Of a stretch of 64,000 nucleotides of DNA, positions 1-10,845 are shown piece by piece. Both the position numbers and the translations under genes were made by a program. Source of the stretch: Paracentrotus lividus (Eukaryota; Echinodermata; Echinoidea; Camarodonta; Echinidae); the NCBI GenBank assembly GCA_940671915.1, contig CALNVZ010002100.1, positions 8,104,158 to 8,168,157 on the forward strand. The letters are read 5' to 3'. A model generated the notes under the pieces. It saw only the letters and a program-made list of their open reading frames with translations. It did no database searches and was not told the DNA's origin. Each line of letters begins with the position of its first letter. Positions within the stretch are counted from its first letter, which is position 1.

Positions 1-78
1 TTACCAATGCAATTACAAAATGAGAACTTTAAAAGTTCTTTGATGGATTTTCTTCAAACTACAACATGTATTACTTAA

Positions 79-677
79 AGGAGGACTCTGGGCTGAAATT
101 AAAAAGGTTTTTAAAGTGAAGTGAAATTTAACAAGCAAACCACAGAAAATTTCATCAAAATCGGATGAAAAATAACAAAGTTATGCATTTTTTAGGTATT
201 GATTTTTTTTTGTAAAACAGTTCTTGACAGGTCTCATGAACATTTGAATATTCAAATGAGCAAACTGATGATGTCACAGTCCCCCTACTTTTTGTATATT
301 TTATTATATGAAATCCTATTTATCTCATTTTTTTAAACATTGCGTATACAGAAAATCTATCCCTCATACTGAAATAAGTAAAAGCACTTGTGACCTTAAA
401 CATTCCACAAGGATTAATCCCTGATTTTATGTCCTCCGGGCAGAAAATCTTGATAATTGGTATTTCATACAATAAATTACAAAGAAAGTAGGGGGACTGT
501 GACATCATCAGTTTGCCAATTTGAATATGCCAAGAACTGTTCCTAAAAAATTTCAAAACCTAAGAAAATTTGTAACCGCGCTATTTCTTATCCGATTTTG
601 ATGAAACTTTCAGTGTTGTGCTTTTTAGATTTTACTTTATTTTTCTTACAATGCAAACTCCAGCCCGGAGGAGTTTT
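79..677. mobile_element. Foldback DNA transposon, non-autonomous, TTAA target site (copy A)
   Basis: An element of about 600 bp with long inverted arms. The left arm (about 79-300) returns inverted at about 480-677, including the blocks around AGTCCCCCTACTTT and AAAATCGGATGA. TTAA flanks both ends (75-78 and 678-681). The termini begin AGGAG and the interior has no credible ORF. TTAA duplications are known from the piggyBac and Kolobok superfamilies, so this is probably a foldback derivative of one of them; the family is inferred. The apparent ORF at 320-556 lies in the loop and arm and is not a gene. Confidence 0.8.
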
Positions 678-681
678 TTAA

Positions 682-1296
682 ATGGTTCTCTCATTGCCCT
701 GGATCAAAACCACCTTAATTTAAGGTTGACTTCCAATCGAAAGCATATTGCTTTCCTTTAGATGGATTAAATTTCAAATTAGAGAGGAAAGAACATTTTT
801 GTAATTTAAATTTACAAAAAAAATTTTATATAGATTATTTCAATTTTGATTGGCATTTTAAGAAATTGGCTTGGAGGTTAGAGGTTTTTAAACAAAACAG
901 CTGGGCAGCAAAACTAATGCACCTATTATAATTGTCCATATTGTATTATAAATAATAATAATGATGTTTTTTGTAAATGTATACTCCTCATATCAAATAA
1001 CCGTAACACTTTGAGCTTTAGGAAGGCATTCTTGAGATCATTTTTTCTCAGGTTAAGCACTTACGCACGGTTAATATAACCACTAGTATTTCAATCATTA
1101 ATTCATAATATTTAACTGTTCTGGTTTATTTTTAGTGTTGGACCATGTCATTGGAAAAGATACATGTATGTGTAGTATTTGACAAGGCAGTACCAGTCAA
1201 AAGGTAAATGAAGATCAAGAAGTTAAAAAGTATAGCCAAAGATGTGCATTCATGAACCTTGAAACAATTATTTCCGTCTCTCTGTTTAGAAACACA
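682..1296. other. Unassigned intergenic spacer
   Basis: AT-rich sequence between the two foldback elements. I see no ORF, RNA or repeat with clear ends. Confidence 0.5.
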
Positions 1297-1300
1297 TTAA

Positions 1301-1922
1301 AGGAGAACTCCGGGCTGAAATTGAAATGGTTTGAAAAATAAAGTAAAATTTATAAACCACAACACTAAAAATTTCATCAAAATCGGATGAGAAATAGCAA
1401 AGTTATGAATTTCTTAGTAATAGTATTTGACATTTTCATAAGAAACAGTTCTTGGCATAACCATGATAACCTTATGCATATTCAAATGAGTAAACTGATG
1501 GTGTCACAGTCCCCCTACTTCTTGTGTATTATATTATATGAAATCCTATTTATCTCATTTTTCATACATTGTGTATAAAACCAATCTATCCCTCATACTG
1601 AAATAAGTAAAAGCACTTGTGACCTTGAACATTCAACAAGGAGTTATCGCTGTTTTTATGTCCTTGGGGCAGAACATCTGTATAATTGGTATTTCATACA
1701 ATAAAATACAAAGGAAGTAGGGGAACTGTGACATCATCAGTTTGCTCATTTGAATATGCATGAATTATCATGGTTATACCAAGAACTGTTTCCTATATGT
1801 CAAAACCTAAGTAATTCATAACTTTGCTATTTCTCATCCGATTTTGATGAAATTTTCAGTGTTGTGCTTTATAAATTTTACCTTATTTTTGTAAACATAC
1901 AAACTGCACTTGGTGGAATCCT
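1301..1922. mobile_element. Foldback DNA transposon, non-autonomous, TTAA target site (copy B)
   Basis: A second member of the family at 79-677, in the same orientation and of similar length. It starts AGGAGAACTCCGGGCTGAAA and carries the same long inverted arms around a short loop. TTAA flanks it at 1297-1300 and 1923-1926. The two copies differ at many scattered positions, so they look like independent old insertions rather than one recent duplication. Two short ORFs across the copy are shadows. Confidence 0.8.
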
Positions 1923-2644
1923 TTAAGTGTTTTATATTTTAATACAATACTTAATGTGGAATTATTCTGAATTTTCTTCTTTTCTTTGGAAAGTGCATTC
2001 CTGGTGCCTTTCTTTTCACTTCTGCTTGATGGCAGTAAAATGTATCCAGTTGGAAAAAGGCATGGGGTACAATTGTTTAAGGGCAAAAACTGATAATAAT
2101 AATATGACATATGCATACATTTTGTATATAATTATAAATTTATTATTTTATGAATGTATTAATAATGACCTAAATCCTCATAATTATTACTCACCAAACA
2201 AACACCTCATATGTGGTAAATTTGATTGGTGTGTAATATCTATTCAATAATATGAAATTTGAACTTAACACATTAGCAATGTAAATGTGTAATACCAAGA
2301 TTGCCTTGGGATAGTATTAGTATCAAAGTATGGAATATCAGATTAAAAAAACTATTCTTTTCAGATTTTCTTATTCAATAAATGATTGTAAAATATTGAC
2401 AGAATTTTGTAGAACTTGAATTATATTATAAAGCACAAACAAAGCAAAATGAATTAGTTTGCTTTTTTTGTTGTTCTGTTTTATTAACTATTTCTCACAC
2501 AAAACTTTATATAACATAATTCAATACACAGAAAGCTCAGTTCTAATCAAAGCATTGGAAATTACATTTATATAATTTGTTTCTTCTTCAAAAGTTCCAT
2601 TCATTGTTCTAGTCTCTTCTGTCTTGGCCATTATTTATTCATTT

Positions 2645-2835
2645 AGGCAACTTACCAAAAGATGTAGCCGTGGCCCGCGGCGTGAAAACCGCACAGTTCT
2701 ACTTTATACCAAATGTATTAATCCCCTCCTTTTAATTCAATGGAAGAATAACGGGATCAGTATATCCAGCATATATAATCCTGCCGTGTGTTTCTTACAC
2801 AGCGGGCCACAGCTTTATCTTTTGGTAAGTCGCCT
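2645..2835. mobile_element. Short inverted-repeat transposon (MITE), 191 bp
   Basis: Imperfect terminal inverted repeats of about 38 bp begin AGGC(A/G)ACTTACCAAAAGAT and contain GTGGCCCGC. The left arm starts at 2645 and the right arm ends at 2835. I found no convincing target-site duplication. It lies about 160 bp beyond the TIMMDC1 stop codon and may be in that gene's 3' UTR. Confidence 0.65.
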
Positions 2836-2994
2836 TATTTATGAATTATCAATACAGAAAAAAAGTCAATAATGATTCAAAATATAAATATGATTCTAGC
2901 TCTAGGTACTGTACATGTCATTGCTGAAACATGTTCTGTAGGACAAATTTCGCATGATGTATACCTGCTCCAGAGATATTTCTTGCTTCATATG

Positions 2995-5900
2995 TTATGA
3001 GGATGGAGATGAGTTTGAAGATAAGAGTTCAGCTTGCTTCTTCTCTTTCAAGAGTTGCTCACTTTGGTGAAGAGACTCTTCCATTATTTCCATCATACGT
3101 GGGGTGACTGACAATCGAAGCATACTGGCAAAATAAAAGGAGAGGAGGATCATCATAAAAGAGAGAGAGAGAATACACTTTTAATTACAAGCACCTGGAC
3201 AATGTTCTGAAAGCCTTATTCTTATCATCTGATCTTAAAATCTTCTTAACAATTGAAGATGAAAGGGCTTCCAGAATACTGCATTTAAATTTGAGGAGAG
3301 TGCTTGAGATAAAACAAACACATGAGTGAGACATCAAACTTATTTAATTTCAATGATGAATTTATACAGTCCGTTCCCATTATAATGAGCAAAGATACAA
3401 CAAGAAAACTTTACTGGTCCAAATTTCGTACATTTGCACATGTGTGTGTATGTGTGTGTGTGTGTGTGTGTTGTGTGTGGGTGTGTGTATGTGTGTATCC
3501 CAATTTTTGCCCTATAACAATATTTTATTATGCTGTAATTGGCTTGTTCCTGTACATCTCATTATAAGGGGTGTATTGTACCAGACTATCTTGATCAGAA
3601 GTTGCATTTCATTTCCTTTCCTCCTTTCTGGCTAATGATAACAATTACAAAAGGGATTCATCGTAAAAATTGAGACAATTTGAGGTAACTTAAATTTGGA
3701 ACCAATTGCCTTATATTAAACAAAATAAACACAAATTAAATTGTACAAAATTGATCTTCATCAAGGCATTTCTAGTTAGGCCAGCTATGCGCTCTGACTA
3801 CATATACATGCAGCTAGATTCCTGATATATGTTTGCCAAAATAAGGTGTGATATTAAAAAGTTTGATATGCAACTTCTTCAAGCTACCAAATCATAACAA
3901 TGATGAAACTCTGATATATCTAGTGTCTATGACATTTGCTCCAGCGGCAATTAATTTGTGATCAATCCCAACACTTTTCTAATCACTTACTTCAGCTTTG
4001 GTCTTAGGGCAGTTCCAAGGTAACGGAGTGACATTCAGAAGCAACATTTCAGCATTCAAACAAGTTTATTATCTATACTTTAATCTTTATGTACAAAGAA
4101 ATGGTTCATGACAAAAGCTGATGGTACCCTCTTTTCAAAATGATAATTTTTTTCATAGTGATGCTCTTAATTAATGAGATATGAATATTCATAATCATGG
4201 TTACAGAGTGACGCAAAATGGACATATTTGAGCAGAAAACATTTTGCTTGAACTCTGTGAAATTTAAATGGCTAGCTATCACAATTTTGAATTGTTGATT
4301 GGATTCTATGTTATTCTAGGTATAATATGCCACCTTGCATAAAAAAATTGGTTGAATATTTTGTTAATTATGACTTAAAACGGTTACGGAGTGACATCTG
4401 GTTTCCCGGTCTTTTTCGTGAGGAGAAATGCATTATAAAGAAACATTAATACTAATTGATACCAAAGTTTGTTGGAGTAGTCCATGATGATTACATTAAG
4501 CCAAAAAAATCGGCAAAAAGTGACTAGATTTAAGAATAAGAGGCATTTATAGCCCCATAGTCCCATATGTGCAAATTTGGGTTTGATCAATTATTCAGCG
4601 CAAGAATACTGAATCGCAATTTTTTTAAACTTAAATGATTGGTTGCATTGTAAAGAAGCCTTTGTGTTGATTTCAGATCCTAATTTGCATTTTCAAAGGC
4701 ACAGTGCCACATTAAAATTTCAGCACCATCATGTCCTGTTTTGCTTGGAATTGCCCCTTAACAATATACCTAACCCTTACCCTAAAACATAAAACCCTAT
4801 TCAAACGTTAACCCTAATTCTACACCATAGACGAAATAAAGCCTGGAGCAAATTTTAGTTCTGTGAAATGCCTTACCGTTCTTCACGCTTCTCAGCTTGA
4901 AGTTCTGCTCTTTCTCTTCTATGTTTCTCTATGAATGTCTCCCCCATTACACGCTGAAATCCAATCAAGAGAGCACCACAGGGGATCCTGATCAATCAAT
5001 CAAATAGAAATCAATTAGATAATGATATAAGATGTGTCAAAATTGATACATGTAGACCTTGAAAATTGCCTTTATTCCAAATTACTGAACATAATTGATT
5101 TAACCTTTTCTGTTCTTGGAGCTATTCAAACTTATACATGTATTTCCCAATTTCTTGGAGAAATTTTCAGTTGAATACAGGCATCAATTAAAGTATTTGG
5201 GTTAAAAAAAATTATGTACACCAAAACAATACAATAACTTGAATGATATAACCCGTCCAGACCTGGCATTTCACAAACTGCAACTGACTTCTGGTTTTAA
5301 AATTATTCATATTTTGAAAAAAATCTGTCAATTTGAAATCAATGCACATTATGATGACAAAGAATTTAGCACATTAGCAAAATACTACATTAGCTAATTG
5401 ATGTTATTAGTATCTAGGCTTAAAATTAAGATCTTGACAGATTGGTTAAAATGAAAAGAAGAATATAACTAGATGAATCTTCGACCGCGCACGGTCGGAA
5501 GGCATGCCTCCGTATTGCCACATCGGAAAAAAAAGGCATGCGCATGTTGAGTATTTTACATCCATTTATACCATGACATCTTTGAGATATTGACCCCAAA
5601 TCTATTAAAGTTGTATCATCAGAATTATTTCCAACTCAGGAAGGATGGCTACTGATGTAATAAAAAGGATAAACATGTTTAAGTTGATCTGTCAAAGGTC
5701 CTTCAGAAATTGCACAAACGAGTCATTTGCATAAATAACCAGTGACCTTTGATGTCCTGACCTCAAAAATCTAATCAGTTAATCTTTCCTCCCACATGAC
5801 CCAAGTTTGAAGTTGATCCATAAAACGGTTCAGAAGTTACAGCAAGAACGTGCCATTTTCATGTATACAATGACGTCTGTGACCCTTGACCTTTGACTTC

Positions 5901-8900
5901 ATGACCTCAAAATATAATAAATTCATTGTCCCTACCATATGCACACATGACCCAAGTTTGATGTTCATCCATCAAACTGTTCTTAAGTTATCGCAAGAAC
6001 AAGCCATTTTCACGTACACAATGTCCTCTGTGGCCTTTGAACTTTGACCTCATGACTCTAAATTCTAATCAGATTATTGTCCGTCCCATATGCACATATG
6101 ACCCAAGTTTGAAATTGATCCGTCAAACGGTTTTTAAGTTTATTGCGAGAACAAGCCATGTTCATTTACACAATGACCTCTGTGACCTTTGACCTTTGAC
6201 CCCAAAATCTACTTTTTTTCATTGGCCCTTCCATATGCACACATTACTCAAGTTTGAAGTTGACCCGTCACACAGTTCTTAAGTTATTGCGAGAACGAAC
6301 CATTTTCATGTATACAATGACATCTGTGACCTTTGACCTTTGACCTCATGACCCTAAAATCTAATCAGTTCATTGCCCCTCCCATAGGCACACATTACCC
6401 AAGTTTGAAGTTGACCCGTCAAACGGTTTTTAAGTTATGGCGAGAACGAGCCATTTTCATGCATACAATGACCTCTGTGACCTTTGCCCTAATGACCCCG
6501 AAGTCTAATCAGATCATTGTCCCTACCATGTGCATACATGATCCAAGTTTGAAAGTGATCCGTTAAACGGTTCTTAAGTTATCGCGAGAACGAAAACGGG
6601 ACGGACGTATGGACGGACGGACGGACAACCCGAAAACATAATGCCTCCGGCACCACCTTCGGTGGCGGAGGCATAAAAATATATTTATTTAGAGGACTAC
6701 TTACCCTAGCAAACCTCCTACAAATGCACCACCAATCATACCACGAAGACCAAGGCTGATCCTATACACAACTCCTGTGCTTACTGAAAAGCAAATTGCA
6801 AGAAGTAAAATGAAGAATTCTTACTCTGGTAAGAAAAGAGTACTGGTATTTTTTAAATTTTTGATTAACACAGAATGTAATCAAAGGTATCAAATCCTCC
6901 ATACAATGTATGTGACCCACTTTCTTCCAGTGAGGCTGTTCACTTGGTACAAATGATCAGGTATTTGTTTAAATTTGTGATAATAACATCTATAAGTAAA
7001 TTCATCTTTTTAATCTACTTTCGCAAAATGAAGTAAATAACTACCAAATGTTAGACATATGTGTTGAAAATATAATGGATGATCAATCCCACACTTAGTA
7101 CTTCATATCTTTTGATCATTTTAATACAAATTTCTCTTCATAAAATATATTTTTTGTAAATTCTTATCGACACAGTAAGTTGTAATAGGTACTTACCTCC
7201 AGCCACTGAGTAACATAAGATATCCTGTTTGTTCCTGTATACAGCAAGTACAGTGCTTATACCACTGCAAAAGAGATGAATGTGAACAAACATGAATAAA
7301 AGCAATTAAACTAATGTGACATCTATGAATTATGTACAATAAAGTAATGTCATTCTAAAGTAAATGGAATTTATTCTTAGAAGGTTTTTACATCTTACCA
7401 AGAAAAGATATTAATGATGAGATCAATGATAATATTACGCTCATTTCACTGATTCAAAGATAAATATTAAAGAGCATATTGCATATTGCACAAGAACAAA
7501 TGAATAATTCCAAAAGATGTGTATTTTTTTTCCAATTATTATAAACATACATTCAGACAATGTACATTATCAAGTTAATTTCTAGAAGAATGCTTTCAGG
7601 TTATATTTTGATGAGTCAAACATAAAGTATAGCCTATGTACAGCACACTCCAGCATTAAAGAGTTGCTCAGGACCAAACCAATTTACCTTGTAACAATGA
7701 AATCTTGCGATACTGAATACATAGAAACGTGAAAATGTGTGAAATTGGTATTATTATAATGAGAGTAGACTGTATCACTACCCTAATCCCACTGGGGGGA
7801 GGGGGGCTTTTGATGCCTTCCACCTCAATATATATTCACGACCATTATTTTGGACGTCACCCACTGACTTTTAACTTTCAAGTCTCTTTTAAAACCATTT
7901 TCGCGAAAATCAGGCATACCATTACAACACCACATGATTTTTAAAAGGCCCCCCCCCCCCCTCCTCCCCTCAGAGGACTCAACTGATCAAAATATCCCAG
8001 TGGGATAAGGGTTCAATATTCTTATAAGAAATCATTTAAACTCACTGATATCCTCCTGCTAAGACAGCTGTTCTCCATCCCCATCTGAATCCATAGCGAA
8101 TCATCCCACGAGATGCAGCATTATAGGAAGAGCCCTGATACAGGAAAGAGATAGAGGGATTAAAAGAATTATCATTAATTAAATCTAATATTATCAAAAT
8201 AATGAACTAAAATAAAACATGAATTACTACATCTATATTGAGAGTTGAAGTATCCGGATGATTAACCCATTGAATACTGTGGCTTTGTTACAAAGCCAAC
8301 TGAAACATGGTTGTCAAGCATGGTTGCCACAAAGTACATGTACTTTCATTTAAAAGTGAAACAAAGACACCTATTAATATATCAATTTCTAATCATTTTA
8401 ATAAATACAAGGTTTAAATAGTCATGAATTCATAAAATAATTTATAAATGATATAAGACATCAACAAGAGGGATGTTTTCTATTTTCCCATCACACACAA
8501 ATGAGGGTTTCTTACCAACAAAAGATGTGAGTACTGTAGGCATACTATACAGGAGATTTAAACAGATGTTTTATGTCAATTGTCATGTCAAATTTCACAG
8601 TCTCCTCCAAATATTTTTTTTAGTTTACAACTCACTGTAGCTTCCAACCTGCTGTGATATATAGAGGCTTGACTGTTCTGAATATACCTCTGCCTTGCAA
8701 ATCTTGAAGCTGGAAAGCCACCATACACAAACCCCATCATACCACCAAGAAGAAACATCATCATCACTTCATAGAGTTCACGAGACATGCCATCTTCTTT
8801 GCTGTGAAATCAATGAAACACAAGAAAAAAAAAAGTTACCAACTTTCAAATAGCCTACTAGAGACTACCTGAAACACTCAAACTTTGTTTCATTTTTTCC

Positions 8901-9594
8901 CACAAAATTTTGAATATATTTTGTAATTTATTTCTTGGATGATTTGATTCAATCTTTTAACAACTTGTGAATATGAAAATTTAATTCACCCAAGATATTA
9001 CATGAATTTAATTTTTCACTACTTTCCAGCTTTTATATCAATTAGATTTTCTTTAACCTGTTGGAGACAAGCTGATTGGCAAAAACAGCCCAAATATATT
9101 CAGGCTCAATCCTCAATGGGTTAAGGAACCAAATTAAATGCCAGCTTCAAGATGACAAAACATCTTTTCTTCCACTTTCATAAATATGCAATAGAAGTGA
9201 AACTGAAGATTACATAACTTCTGCATTTTATGATATCCGTAGATCATACTAACTTGACAAAGTATGCCTCTTTCAGTCTACGCCATCCAATACCAGAATC
9301 ACTGTCTTCTGTTCTCATGGTAGAACTATCAACATCACCATGATCTTCACCTACAGCATTCTGTTCCATACTATTACCCTCCACACCCTGTAGTGATGAT
9401 GCATGCACTGTAGGTAGGAGTGCTATTCTACTGATGGCAATTCTGTGTAGACAGTGTTCCAATGTTCCAAATAGAGTTTTTTTCAGTGGTACCCGACAAA
9501 TGTCTTGACTTTCTCTTGATGTAACTTGTGAACAAGCACCTTTTTCACTGTTTGCAGCGTGACAGCTCTTTTGAGTTTGATGAGTATCTGCCAT
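2995..9594 (-). CDS. TIMMDC1: Complex I assembly factor TIMMDC1, complete, seven coding exons
   Basis: Coding exons, 5' to 3' on the minus strand: 9594-9254, 8801-8636, 8134-8046, 7264-7197, 6783-6705, 4987-4877, 3124-2995. All junctions are GT-AG with matching phases, giving 327 aa and a TAA stop. Recognisable blocks are SGIGWRRLKEAYF, GFVYGGFPASRFARQRYIQ, RYGFRWGWRTAV, VYRNKQD and GLRGMIGGAFVGGLLG, which align in order with human TIMMDC1 as I recall it. The glycine-rich hydrophobic segments are the Tim17/Tim22/Tim23-family membrane helices. The family member is an inner-membrane protein that helps assemble the membrane arm of respiratory complex I. The N terminus (about 100 residues before the GWRRL block) is longer than in human and not obviously conserved. 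An in-frame stop lies about 50 nt upstream of the chosen ATG. The C-terminal tail is charged and probably helical. Confidence 0.93.
3441..3503. repeat. TG/GT dinucleotide microsatellite
   Basis: An interrupted (TG)n tract in the last intron of TIMMDC1. It creates spurious Cys/Val-rich ORFs in two plus-strand frames. Confidence 0.9.
5472..6676. mobile_element. Helentron-like non-autonomous element with tandem core repeats (HINE/pearl type)
   Basis: The layout has four parts: a left segment with a small hairpin (CGACCGCGCACGGTCG near 5482), about five tandem core units of roughly 150 bp (5.8-6.59 kb), a GACG/ACGG tetranucleotide tract near 6601-6630, and a right end with a strong hairpin (GCCTCCGGCACCA paired with TGGCGGAGGC). 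Core, microsatellite and terminal hairpin in this order are the known organisation of Helentron-associated elements such as the bivalve pearl family. Core units carry TGACCTTTGACC, a perfect AGGTCA direct repeat with one-base spacing. The element lies in TIMMDC1 intron 5 and ends about 28 bp from the exon 5 splice donor. The superfamily is inferred from structure only. Confidence 0.7.
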
Positions 9595-10845
9595 TGTGTG
9601 CCGGGATGCAATAATTTCATCCGTGATAATTTATCAATAGATTGAAATGGTTGAGTATGATTCTAGAAGCCAATCACCTGTAACTGTTAACATAGTCAAA
9701 AGAAAATAAATAGCAATAACATCTCATATACAATACAAATGTCTTGTAAATTTATATGCACTTGTCATATCAAATGATATCTTAATCATTAATTTTTCAT
9801 ATCAATGTTGAAAACAGCATAGATACATTAGGCCTGTATTAATAGAAGAAGCACCTGGTTGCATCATATTAAATAAGTTAATAATCTTACAATGAGATAA
9901 GGTAAGTTATTAAGTGACTGAGGAAGCTCAAGATACAAACCTAATGAATGATGTTCGGTAAAGAAGCTGGCTTAGTCTAGTCTAGCTTTACTAATGATAA
10001 TAGAAAGAGACAGCACGTAAACAGCATGTAAACAGCTAAATCTATTCCAATCACTTTAGAACGTGAGCATTTCTAAATTAAAGCCTTAATTTATGACATA
10101 ATTTAAATCAGATCTCACCGCACCGCGCTCGCTACATCTACTCAACCTGCCTGCCCACCCAACGGCCAACCTGCCTCGCCGCCCACCCGGCCGCGGCGGT
10201 GGCCTGAGTCTGCCTGGCTCCGTTAGCGGGCAGCATGCAGCAAGAGCAAGAAAAGACAAGTGCATATATTATAAAGTCCCTAACTTAAATTCAATTCGAA
10301 ATATAAATGCAATTTACCAATTACTCTTTGCTCTTTGTCGACAGCCCTCGTTTTTCATTTGATTAAGTCGAGACAAGAAGTAAATAAAAACTGTTTAACA
10401 TCGTCAATTCTTGTATCTTCCAAAATCCAGGGAGCTCCAGATCAGTCTAAATCCAAGTCGGTTTTTAATTTTTATTTCAAAATGGCAGCTTATATTACTC
10501 TTGTCCACCTATGTAATATCAATAGAAGTAATAAATTGCCCCATAAAAATGTTTGATATTTTTTATAATGAGTAACTTGGTGATATAAGAACATAAACTA
10601 TCTTGTAATGTTGTTTTAATAAACAATAAATCTGACAAAGACTAACTAAGATTAAAAGAAAGAAAAAAAAACATGAATGGTTAATGGGTGGATGCCGGAT
10701 ATGCCCGTGGATGCTGCAGCTCAGGAATATACCAGAAATTGGTGTTTTGTGTGATTGGAAAGTTAAGAAATCCCATGACATGACATTGTTTTGACAGTAA
10801 ATGGAGTTCCGTTCTCATGACTATGCCTCATGAAAGTGATATTCC
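9595..10845. promoter_or_regulatory. Divergent intergenic region with a CpG-rich patch, TIMMDC1/SLC2A13
   Basis: 1.25 kb between two divergent start codons. A GC- and CpG-rich patch at about 10115-10245 stands out from AT-rich surroundings and is the most likely promoter core, perhaps shared by both genes. No TATA box can be chosen with confidence. Both genes may have untranslated first exons here. ORFs at 10335-10556 and 10563-10781 have no recognisable content. Confidence 0.5.

Noticed and set aside
3322-3635. Cys/Val-rich ORFs
   Set aside because: They are created by the TG microsatellite in the last TIMMDC1 intron.
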